Source: Mariniphaga sp. (lineage in GTDB: Bacteria > Bacteroidota > Bacteroidia > Bacteroidales > Prolixibacteraceae). Taken from it: a DNA stretch of 64,000 nt. Made by a program: the position numbers and the translations under genes. The first letter of the stretch is position 1, and each line of letters starts with the position of its first letter. This document shows, in pieces, positions 43,896 through 51,406 of the stretch. Location of the stretch: NCBI GenBank assembly GCA_024636975.1, contig JAGXGA010000032.1, forward strand, positions 62,001-126,000. Reading direction: 5' to 3'. The notes under the pieces are model-generated. The model was given only the letters and a program-made list of their open reading frames with translations, made no database searches and was not told the origin of the DNA.

Positions 43896-45362
43896 TTATT
43901 GTTGTGCCCAATTAACTTGTACGGGTTTGCTTTTGGCAGCATTTTTCAATTGACCCGGAGTGAATGAAACTGCAGCCGTAGCAAATTCGGGAATATTAAA
44001 TGTTTTTATAAAGCGACTGTAAAAGAGTGGATCTTTTTGCGGCAAAACAAAAGGTTTCCCCATTTCTCCGTTTCTAGCAACATAAGCCATATAAGGCCTG
44101 GCAGAAAGCCCGTCACCTCGTTTACTGCTAAACAACAGCCACCTTCCGCTGGAAGACCAGGAATGATAACTTTCGGTAAATTCGCTATTAACAGGTATGG
44201 CTTTAACGGTTAAATCAGAAAGATTAATTGCATAGAGATCTGCCTCTTTATGCCATATAGGAAAACAACCATAATCATGCATTGTAAAAACCAGTGTTTT
44301 TCCATCGGGCGCTATTCGTGGAAACGAAACGCTTTTGTTTTGTAACGAAGCCTCAAAAACCGTATCAACTTTACCAAAAGCCCTGTTTACAGAATCAAAG
44401 GAAATCCGGCACAAATCATAATGAATGGCGCGGTAATCGTATCCCTCTTCAATCTGCCTCGCCCTGCAGAAATAAAGCATTCTGCCATCGGGAGACCATT
44501 CCGGATAAGTATCCATGTACAGATGTTTAAGATCAACCGGAATATCCATTATTTCATTCTTTTCCCGGTCATAAAGCACAAGAGAGGAGTTTAAGTCTGA
44601 GACTTCAATTTTTTTTAAAGCAGAGGCATGGAACTGCTGCACCACTTTATTTGATGAAAATGCAACATACCTCCCTGAAGGATGCCAACGCGGATAGACC
44701 GCACCATTCTCCATTTCATCCGTTTTCAGGTTAACTTTTTCCAACTTGCCATTTTTCTGAAAATAAGTTCCACCAAGCGAACCTCTTACATGAAAAAGAA
44801 AATCTGTATTATTTTGGGCATTGAAGGAATGACAATTTACACAATTCTGTTCCAGCACGTTATTTTCGACTACTGTTCGCTCCTTAAAACTTTCAAGATG
44901 ACGTTGCACAATAGAAATTTCAGTCCAGCTTTCATATCCTGGATACAATAGGCGATAGTATAAAAAAGCATCAATTGAGTCAGGTGAAACAAACTGGGTA
45001 AACTTAGAAAACCGAAACCACTTTCCTTCTTCTTTGGAATAAATTGTATAAGTTAATGTGTCGTTTTTATTCTGAATTAACAATTTCTTCCATTTTTTTA
45101 AAGGAAAACGAATTACTCCATCATTCGAGGTAACATTTACAGGAGTACCCTTTTTTCCCACTACTTCTATATAAAATTGATTCCCTTTCTCCACAATAAA
45201 GAAATTCATAGGAGCAATATTTAACGGAAGTGATATATCGGCATAGTCCGGTTGTAATTCTGGCAGGCGTTTATAATCCTGCAGATTTGCATCAGGTTTT
45301 GTTTTGCAGGAATATACCAGAAGAATCAGGATAAGTAAATATTGAAGATGGTTTAGGTTCAT
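43896..45362 (-). CDS. Lipoprotein with c-type haem motif and PD40/TolB-like beta-propeller
   Basis: A lipobox ends at Cys19 (LLVYSC). A single CxxCH haem-attachment motif, CVNCH (174-178), lies in VLEQNCVNCHSFNAQ, the classic cytochrome c pattern. After it come four WD40-like PD40 strands (YPRWHPSGRYVAFSS, YPEWSPDGRMLYF, FPRIAPDGKTLVFTMHD, YHSWSSSGRWLLFSS), which form a TolB-like propeller. The ATG at 45362 was chosen over an upstream TTG at 45380 because a perfect promoter element covers the TTG. It heads a two-gene leftward unit with the DUF6057-like membrane protein. A role in envelope redox chemistry or sensing is inference. Confidence 0.8.
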   Translation of the reverse strand: MNLNHLQYLLILILLVYSCKTKPDANLQDYKRLPELQPDYADISLPLNIAPMNFFIVEKGNQFYIEVVGKKGTPVNVTSNDGVIRFPLKKWKKLLIQNKNDTLTYTIYSKEEGKWFRFSKFTQFVSPDSIDAFLYYRLLYPGYESWTEISIVQRHLESFKERTVVENNVLEQNCVNCHSFNAQNNTDFLFHVRGSLGGTYFQKNGKLEKVNLKTDEMENGAVYPRWHPSGRYVAFSSNKVVQQFHASALKKIEVSDLNSSLVLYDREKNEIMDIPVDLKHLYMDTYPEWSPDGRMLYFCRARQIEEGYDYRAIHYDLCRISFDSVNRAFGKVDTVFEASLQNKSVSFPRIAPDGKTLVFTMHDYGCFPIWHKEADLYAINLSDLTVKAIPVNSEFTESYHSWSSSGRWLLFSSKRGDGLSARPYMAYVARNGEMGKPFVLPQKDPLFYSRFIKTFNIPEFATAAVSFTPGQLKNAAKSKPVQVNWAQQ

Positions 45363-45377
45363 TTTTTCTATTTTACT

Positions 45378-45385
45378 CAAAAATA
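45378..45385 (-). promoter_or_regulatory. -7 element for the haem-propeller operon
   Basis: On the minus strand TATTTTTG is a perfect -7 match. Transcription would begin near 45371, about nine bases before the ATG at 45362. The -33 region is not clear. Confidence 0.4.
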
Positions 45386-45490
45386 TAAAATATACTTTTA
45401 AAAGCAGGAAATATTAAAATCATTTTAATATAAAAAATTACCTTAAACTTTAAATTTATCAGAAAAAAGTGAAATTTACTTTCAATTCAT

Positions 45491-45520
45491 TTTGATTTAT
45501 AAATATAGTTTTTACATTTG
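45491..45520 (+). promoter_or_regulatory. Promoter of the ilv operon
   Basis: TTTG (45491-45494) and a perfect TACATTTG (45513-45520) are spaced by 18 bases. Transcription would start near 45527, about 20 bases ahead of the leader peptide. Confidence 0.65.
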
Positions 45521-45545
45521 CCTCTATAAATGAGTTTTTAAGAAA

Positions 45546-45617
45546 TGAAATTATTTGCTACATATATTATTCTAGTCGTCCTCGTGGTCATTTCCAGTAT
45601 TACCGGGGAAGGATAGA
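45546..45617 (+). CDS. ilv leader peptide (23 aa)
   Basis: This short open frame encodes a 23-residue peptide. Residues 8-16 are IILVVLVVI and Ile19 follows, so ten of the twelve residues 8-19 are Ile, Leu or Val, the products of the pathway encoded downstream. ATT, GTC, CTC, GTG and CTA codons supply the control run. It stops at TAG (45615-45617), about 30 bases before the terminator hairpin. Ribosome stalling at these codons when charged Ile/Leu/Val tRNAs are scarce would be the sensing step. The mechanism is inferred from the well-known enterobacterial ilv and leu leaders. Confidence 0.85.
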
Positions 45618-45676
45618 ATTATATGTAATTAAAAAATACGTACTGGCCTTTCCCGAAAACGGGGAAGGCTTTTTTA
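45605..45676 (+). promoter_or_regulatory. ilv attenuator: Three-segment transcription attenuator of the ilv operon
   Basis: Segment A, CGGGGAAGG (45605-45613), lies in the last leader codons. Segment B, GCCTTTCCCG (45647-45656), can pair with A, or with segment C, CGGGGAAGGC (45661-45670), over an AAAA loop. B:C is followed by TTTTTT (45671-45676) and forms a 10-bp terminator with one G-T pair. A repeats the first nine bases of C exactly, so A:B and B:C are mutually exclusive. A ribosome finishing the leader covers A and allows termination; one stalled earlier at the I/L/V codons leaves A free to sequester B. Confidence 0.85.
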
Positions 45677-45707
45677 ATAAAAAAACAGCAAAAAAAGAGT
45701 TAAAAGT

Positions 45708-47540
45708 ATGCAAATTCCATTACGAAGCAACACTACTACCCAGGGCCGCAGAATGGCCGGCGCCCGAAGCCTTTGGCGGGCCAACGGTATGAAAGAGGAA
45801 CATTTTGGGCGGCCTGTAATTGCCGTTGTAAACTCATTTACCCAGTTTGTTCCCGGCCATGCCCACCTGCACACCATCGGGCAATATATTAAAAGCCTTA
45901 TCGAAAAAGAAGGGTATTTTGGCGCAGAATTTAATACAATTGCCATCGACGACGGCATTGCAATGGGGCACGATGGTATGCTGTACTCGCTTCCTTCGCG
46001 CGATGTTATAGCCGACAGTGTTGAATACATGTGCAACGGACATAAGGTGGATGCAATGATTTGCATATCGAACTGTGATAAAATAACGCCCGGCATGCTG
46101 ATGGCTGCCATGCGTCTTAATATTCCCGCCGTATTTGTTTCAGGCGGACCAATGGAAGCCGGTGAAATTGGAAATAAACATTACGACCTGGTAGATGCAA
46201 TGGTTATGGCTGCCGATCAGTCGGTTTCCGATCAGGAACTTGAAACCATTGAACAGAATGCATGCCCCACTTGCGGTTCATGCTCCGGAATGTTTACCGC
46301 CAATTCAATGAACTGTCTTGCCGAAGCTATCGGCCTGGCATTGCCTGGCAACGGAACCATTGTTGCCACACATGCTAACCGTAAAAAGCTTTTTGAAGAA
46401 GGAGTGGAAAAAATTCTTTCTGCTACCAAAAAATATTATTTTGAAGGCGACGAATCGGTATTGCCACGAAATATTGCCAACCGGGATGCATTTTTAAATG
46501 CCATGAAACTGGATATTGCCATGGGTGGTTCAACAAATACTGTGTTGCACCTGCTGGCCATTGCTCATGAAGCAGGAGTGGAATTCACAATGAATGACAT
46601 CGACCGGCTTTCAAAAATTACTCCGAATCTCTGTAAAGTAGCACCCAGCTCACATTACCATGTTCAGGATGTGAACCGTGCAGGAGGAATTCTTTCAATA
46701 ATGGCTGAACTCGACAGGGCAGGTCTTATGGAAACCTCGGTGAACCGCATTGATGGCCGCACGCTTAAAGAAGCCATTAAAGCCTATGATATCACACAGC
46801 CCTCCCTTTCGGCCGATGCCATGCAACGCTATCTTTCTTCACCCGGAGATGGAAAAAGAAACCTGGTACTGGCATCGCAGGAAAACTATTATCCGGAACT
46901 GGACACCGACCGGGAAAAAGGATGCATACGTAATATGGAAAATGCTTACAACAAAGAAGGCGGTCTGGCTGTTCTTTACGGCAACATTGCTGAAAAAGGA
47001 TGCATAGTAAAAACTGCCGGAGTGGATACCTCAGTATTTAAATTTACAGGTACTGCTAAAGTGTTCGATTCGCAAGATGATGCCGTTAACGGAATTATAG
47101 GCGACAAGGTGCAAAAAGGTGATATAGTGATTATCCGTTACGAAGGGCCAAAAGGCGGGCCGGGAATGCAGGAGATGCTCTACCCCACTTCCTATATCAA
47201 ATCGATGCAGCTCGATAAATACTGCGCATTGATAACTGATGGACGTTTTTCAGGTGGAACATCAGGATTGTCGATAGGACATGTTTCTCCTGAAGCGGCT
47301 GCCGGTGGGGCCATAGGATTGATTAAGGAAAATGATGTTATTGAAATTGATATTGCAAGCCGCTCAATCAATCTGAAGATTTCAGATGAGGAACTTACAG
47401 CACGAAGAATGCTGGAGGAAGCAAAAGGCAATGCCGCCTTTACACCGGCTGAACGGAAAAGAGAAGTTTCAAAAGCGCTGAAAGCATATGCAAGTTTGGT
47501 TTCATCAGCCGATATGGGCGCCGTTCGTTTAATTGATTAA
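45708..47540 (+). CDS. ilvD: Dihydroxy-acid dehydratase
   Basis: This Fe-S enzyme dehydrates 2,3-dihydroxy-isovalerate and -methylvalerate to the 2-keto acids of valine and isoleucine. IlvD motifs are clear: [39 protein letters not shown] with cluster-type cysteines, [18 protein letters not shown], and [14 protein letters not shown] with [25 protein letters not shown]. At 610 aa it has the usual length. It is the first gene of the operon behind the leader-peptide attenuator, with a 30-bp gap after the terminator's T run, and is followed by ilvB after 36 bp. Confidence 0.97.
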   Translation: MQIPLRSNTTTQGRRMAGARSLWRANGMKEEHFGRPVIAVVNSFTQFVPGHAHLHTIGQYIKSLIEKEGYFGAEFNTIAIDDGIAMGHDGMLYSLPSRDVIADSVEYMCNGHKVDAMICISNCDKITPGMLMAAMRLNIPAVFVSGGPMEAGEIGNKHYDLVDAMVMAADQSVSDQELETIEQNACPTCGSCSGMFTANSMNCLAEAIGLALPGNGTIVATHANRKKLFEEGVEKILSATKKYYFEGDESVLPRNIANRDAFLNAMKLDIAMGGSTNTVLHLLAIAHEAGVEFTMNDIDRLSKITPNLCKVAPSSHYHVQDVNRAGGILSIMAELDRAGLMETSVNRIDGRTLKEAIKAYDITQPSLSADAMQRYLSSPGDGKRNLVLASQENYYPELDTDREKGCIRNMENAYNKEGGLAVLYGNIAEKGCIVKTAGVDTSVFKFTGTAKVFDSQDDAVNGIIGDKVQKGDIVIIRYEGPKGGPGMQEMLYPTSYIKSMQLDKYCALITDGRFSGGTSGLSIGHVSPEAAAGGAIGLIKENDVIEIDIASRSINLKISDEELTARRMLEEAKGNAAFTPAERKREVSKALKAYASLVSSADMGAVRLID

Positions 47541-47576
47541 AAATATTAAGTAGAAATTATTATAAAATCTTGAGAT

Positions 47577-49274
47577 ATGACAAAGAAGAAAATTACTGGT
47601 TCACAAGCCGTTATTCTTTCCTTGCTGGAAGAAGGAGTTGATACCATATTCGGATATCCGGGAGGGGCAATCATGCCCATTTACGATGCATTGTATGACC
47701 ACGATAAGAATGTGAAACATATTCTGACCCGTCATGAGCAGGGCGCAGTGCATGCCGCCGAAGGTTATGCCAGGGTTACCGGCAAGGCAGGCGTCTGTTT
47801 TGCCACTTCGGGCCCCGGAGCTACAAATTTAATAACCGGTATTGCCGATGCTATGATTGATTCAACTCCACTGGTGTGTATAACCGGCCAGGTGGCCTCA
47901 CCCCTTTTGGGAACCGATGCCTTCCAGGAATCGGATGTGCTGGGTATCTCAATGCCAATAACCAAATGGAGTTACCAGATTACTTCACCTGAAGAAATCC
48001 CTGAAGCCATTGCTCAGGCATTTTATATTGCACAGACAGGCCGTCCCGGGCCCGTATTGCTCGACATTACCAAGGATGCTCAGTTTGGCGAACTTGACTT
48101 TGAGTACAAGAAATGTCGTAAAATAAGAAGTTACGTGCCGGAGCCTCCCATCGATCCGTTCAAGGTAAAGGAAGCTGCTGATATTATAGATGCAGCTAAA
48201 AAACCACTGATCCTGTTCGGGCAGGGAGTGATCCTCAGCCGTGCCGAAGAAGCACTGAAGGCATTTGTTGAGAAAACAGGCATTCCTGCTGCATGGACTC
48301 TGCTTGGTCTTTCTGCTCTGCCTACCGACCACCCTCTTAATGTTGGGATGCTTGGTATGCATGGAAATTATGGCCCCAACCTGTTAACCAACCAAGCCGA
48401 TGTGATTATAGCCGTAGGGATGCGGTTCGACGACAGGGTTACGGGAAAGGCAGGAACTTATGCAACAAATGCAAAAGTGATTCACCTGGAAATCGATCCA
48501 TCGGAAATTAATAAAATTATTAAAGCCGATGTGGCCGTTTTGGGTAATGCCAACAAAACCTTAAAAATGCTGACCGACAACGTTAAGCCCAACCAACACG
48601 AAGAATGGGTTGAAGAATTCAGGGAGTGCTACCGGATTGAAGATGAAAAAATTATTCATAACGAAGTTTTTCCTGAAAAACCCGGACTTACCATGGGGGA
48701 AGTTATCCGTATTGCAGGAGATAAAACCAATCATGAATCCATTCTGGTAACCGATGTAGGCCAGCACCAGATGGTTGCTTCGCGTTATTTCAAATTCAGG
48801 CATCCCCGCAGCAACGTCACTTCCGGCGGACTCGGAACAATGGGATTTGGCCTTCCTGCCAGTATGGGCGCTCAACTTGGCGCTCCCGACCGTACGGTAA
48901 TTGCGGTTATTGGTGATGGCGGTTTCCAGATGACCATCCAGGAGTTGGGAACCATAGTACAAAACAAATTGCCGGTAAAAATCATTATACTTAACAATAA
49001 TTTTCTTGGAATGGTACGCCAGTGGCAGCAGCTGTTTTTCGAAAAAAGATATTCATTCACCGAATTGCAAAATCCTGATTTCATTGCCATCGGCAAAGGA
49101 TTTGGAATTGCAGGGCATAAAGTTGAAGCGCGTGAAGACCTTGAAAGCGGAATACAAAGAATGATCGACCACCAGGGGCCTTACCTGCTTGAAGTGGTTA
49201 TCGAGAAAGAAGATAATGTATTTCCAATGATACCTACCGGAGCTTCTGTATCTGACATAATGCTGGAACCCTAA
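47577..49274 (+). CDS. ilvB: Acetolactate synthase, large subunit
   Basis: The catalytic ThDP- and FAD-dependent subunit condenses pyruvate with pyruvate or 2-ketobutyrate. The N-terminal GVDTIFGYPGGAIMPIYDAL and LTRHEQGAVHAAEGYAR (with the ThDP-activating Glu) are followed by CFATSGPGATNLITGIADAM. The C-terminal ThDP motif GDGGFQMTIQELGTI ... ILNNNFLGMVRQWQ is complete. At 565 aa the length is normal. It is followed after 54 bp by the regulatory subunit. Confidence 0.97.
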   Translation: MTKKKITGSQAVILSLLEEGVDTIFGYPGGAIMPIYDALYDHDKNVKHILTRHEQGAVHAAEGYARVTGKAGVCFATSGPGATNLITGIADAMIDSTPLVCITGQVASPLLGTDAFQESDVLGISMPITKWSYQITSPEEIPEAIAQAFYIAQTGRPGPVLLDITKDAQFGELDFEYKKCRKIRSYVPEPPIDPFKVKEAADIIDAAKKPLILFGQGVILSRAEEALKAFVEKTGIPAAWTLLGLSALPTDHPLNVGMLGMHGNYGPNLLTNQADVIIAVGMRFDDRVTGKAGTYATNAKVIHLEIDPSEINKIIKADVAVLGNANKTLKMLTDNVKPNQHEEWVEEFRECYRIEDEKIIHNEVFPEKPGLTMGEVIRIAGDKTNHESILVTDVGQHQMVASRYFKFRHPRSNVTSGGLGTMGFGLPASMGAQLGAPDRTVIAVIGDGGFQMTIQELGTIVQNKLPVKIIILNNNFLGMVRQWQQLFFEKRYSFTELQNPDFIAIGKGFGIAGHKVEAREDLESGIQRMIDHQGPYLLEVVIEKEDNVFPMIPTGASVSDIMLEP

Positions 49275-49328
49275 CTGCCGGTAATTTTCAGTTAATTTGA
49301 TTAAAATTAAAAATTAAAATATAAAGTA

Positions 49329-49871
49329 ATGAAAAGGGAATATATAATATCGGTTTACTCCGAAAACCACATCGGATTACTCACGCGCATTACAATCGTT
49401 TTTACCCGAAGGAAAGTAAACATCGAAAGCCTGACCGTGTCAGAATCTGCTATTCATGGAGTTTATAAGTTCACAATTGTCATAAAATCGACCGAAGAGC
49501 AGGTAATAAAAATTGTTGGGCAGATAGAAAAAATAATTGATGTCCTGAAAGCATTCTATCACACCAACGAAGAAATGATATACCAGGAAATTGCTTTATA
49601 TAAAGTACCAACGGAAGCGCTTTATGAAAGCGATACCATTGAAAAGGTTGTCAGAGATTCAGGAGCCCGCATTCTTGAGATAACACGGGAGTACACAGTG
49701 ATTGAAAAAACAGGTCATAAACAAGAAACCCAGGCATTGTTTGAAGAATTAAACAAAGCGAAGGTTATGCAGTTTATACGTTCAGGACGCGTAGCGCTTA
49801 CACGGGATCCGATTGAACGGCTTTCCGAATTCCTGAAGGAACGGGATGCGCTTCTTGAAAGCCTTGATTAG
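49329..49871 (+). CDS. ilvN: Acetolactate synthase, small regulatory subunit
   Basis: An N-terminal ACT domain (YIISVYSENHIGLLTRITIVFTRRKVNIESLTVSES, about 4-39) binds the feedback inhibitor, usually valine. It is followed by the second ACT-like half typical of IlvN/IlvH (about 85-165; IALYKVPTEALYESDTIEKVVRDSGARILE). The length of 180 aa is close to the ~165-175 usual for IlvH-type subunits, with some extra C-terminal residues. It directly follows ilvB and precedes ilvC by 113 bp. Calling it ilvN rather than ilvH is a naming choice. Confidence 0.92.
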   Translation: MKREYIISVYSENHIGLLTRITIVFTRRKVNIESLTVSESAIHGVYKFTIVIKSTEEQVIKIVGQIEKIIDVLKAFYHTNEEMIYQEIALYKVPTEALYESDTIEKVVRDSGARILEITREYTVIEKTGHKQETQALFEELNKAKVMQFIRSGRVALTRDPIERLSEFLKERDALLESLD

Positions 49872-49928
49872 GGTTGATAGCAAAGCACTTTACTATTCAT
49901 TATTGAACCTGGTCTGAATAAAAAGTAA

Positions 49929-49936
49929 TAAATTTG
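49929..49936 (+). promoter_or_regulatory. Possible internal promoter before ilvC
   Basis: TAAATTTG is a perfect -7 element within the 113-bp ilvN-ilvC spacer, 48 bases before the ilvC ATG. The -33 match (TTG at 49903-49905) is spaced slightly too far (23 bases). Confidence 0.35.
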
Positions 49937-49984
49937 TAAACTATCCTCAGAATTATTAAGTATTTAAAACAATAACAATTAACT

Positions 49985-51031
49985 ATGGCACAAATTAACT
50001 TTGGCGGAGAAACCGAAAAAGTAGTTCTCCGCGAAGAATTTTCAGTAGAAAAAGCACGCGAAGTATTAAAAAATGAAATCATAGCCATTATAGGTTATGG
50101 AGTACAGGGACCTGCCCAGGCCCTAAACATGAAAGACAACGGGTTTAAAGTTATCATCGGTCAGGCGCCGGAATTCAAGGAAGACTGGGACAAGGCAATC
50201 CGCGATGGATTTGTACCCGGAGAAACACTCTTTCCTGTTGAGGAAGCAGCCCGTTTGGGTACTGTTGTTCAGTACCTGGTATCGGATGCTGCCCAACGCC
50301 TTATATGGCCTAAATTAGAACCATGTCTTAAAGAAGGAGATGCCCTTTATTTTTCACATGGGTTTTCAATCACCTACAAGGAGCAAACCGGAGTAATCCC
50401 TCCTGATTTTGTGGATGTTATTCTCGTAGCTCCCAAAGGATCGGGCGCAAGTGTACGTACCAATTTTCTGGCCGGAAACGGTATCAACTCCAGCTATGCA
50501 GTGTTCCAGGATTATACCGGTAAAGCCGAAGAACGTGCCATTGCCCTTGGTATAGCAATCGGCTCGGGATACCTCTTCCCAACCACATTTGAAAACGAAG
50601 TATATTCCGATTTAACCGGAGAACGTGGTGTGTTGATGGGTGCACTTGCAGGAATTATTGAAGCTCAGTACAAAGTGCTGCGCGATAATGGTCACAGCCC
50701 GTCGGAAGCATTCAACGAAACAGTTGAAGAGCTTACCCAAAGCCTCATCCGCCTGGTCGACCAAAACGGTATGGACTGGATGTATGCCAACTGCAGCGCA
50801 ACCGCCCAGCGCGGTGCCCTCGACTGGCGTCATAAATTCCGTGAGGCTACACTGCCTGTATTCAACGAATTATATGAAAGTGTAAAATCGGGTGCAGAAA
50901 CCAAACGGGTTCTGGATTCCACTTCAAGCGCCGATTATAAAACAAGTTTGAATGCCGAACTCAAAGAAATGAGGGAATCCGAACTCTGGCAGGCCGGCGC
51001 AGCTGTCAGAAAGCTGAGACCTGGGAAATAG
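49985..51031 (+). CDS. ilvC: Ketol-acid reductoisomerase
   Basis: This NAD(P)H- and Mg2+-dependent enzyme converts acetolactate-type acids to dihydroxy acids, the substrate step before IlvD. GYGVQGPAQALNMKDNGFKVIIG is the Rossmann nucleotide-binding motif (about 38-60), and DVILVAPKGSGASVRTNFLAGNGINSSYAV and PTTFENEVYSDLTGERGVLMGALAGIIEAQYKVLRDNGHSPSEAFNETVEE hold the metal-binding Asp/Glu region. The 348-aa length fits the single-repeat class I form. It is the last gene of the operon, ending at a clear terminator. The gene order D-B-N-C matches other Bacteroidota. Confidence 0.97.
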   Translation: MAQINFGGETEKVVLREEFSVEKAREVLKNEIIAIIGYGVQGPAQALNMKDNGFKVIIGQAPEFKEDWDKAIRDGFVPGETLFPVEEAARLGTVVQYLVSDAAQRLIWPKLEPCLKEGDALYFSHGFSITYKEQTGVIPPDFVDVILVAPKGSGASVRTNFLAGNGINSSYAVFQDYTGKAEERAIALGIAIGSGYLFPTTFENEVYSDLTGERGVLMGALAGIIEAQYKVLRDNGHSPSEAFNETVEELTQSLIRLVDQNGMDWMYANCSATAQRGALDWRHKFREATLPVFNELYESVKSGAETKRVLDSTSSADYKTSLNAELKEMRESELWQAGAAVRKLRPGK

Positions 51032-51055
51032 GCTAAGCATATCTGAATTCAACTT

Positions 51056-51091
51056 AAAAGGAGGAAAATTATATAATTTTCCTCCTTTTTT
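51056..51091 (+). terminator. Intrinsic terminator after ilvC
   Basis: A long palindromic stem AAAAGGAGGAAAATTATATAATTTTCCTCC-type pairing (51056-51086) is followed by T residues. It lies 25 bases after the ilvC stop and closes the operon. Confidence 0.9.
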
Positions 51092-51338
51092 GTTATATGT
51101 CTAACACACCTCAGATCGCAAAGGAATATGAATATCATCTGGCATTTTATAATGATTCATCTGGTATTCATCCCCACCAATTTTATTATATTATGTTGCT
51201 GAATATTTCAGGGCTGCCAGTTATGAGCCTAAAAAGACAACAAACAACATTTGTAAAATATTTTTGTAACTTTATAAATGACCCAATCAAATTCATGAAA
51301 GATTGATGGGAAACTTCGCAATATGCAAAGCTTTTCTC

Positions 51339-51369
51339 ATTGGGTTAGAATATGATTGTGTTATTTTTA
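51339..51369 (+). promoter_or_regulatory. Candidate promoter of the GH92 locus
   Basis: ATTG (51339-51342) and TATTTTTA (51362-51369) are spaced by 19 bases, each near the Bacteroidota consensus. The chosen ATG at 51407 follows about 37 bases later. The rest of 51092-51338 holds nothing convincing. Confidence 0.4.
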
Positions 51370-51406
51370 GGATGGTATGTTGATTATTGAAAATATAAGC
51401 TCTAAG

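Noticed and set aside
45380-45380. TTG start for the haem-propeller lipoprotein
   Set aside because: The TTG overlaps the perfect TATTTTTG -7 element at 45378-45385, so it would not be transcribed from that promoter.
51097-51306. A 69-codon open frame after the ilvC terminator
   Set aside because: It has no recognisable domain, starts six bases after the terminator, and its Lys/Phe/Asn-rich tail looks like AT-rich spacer translated by chance.
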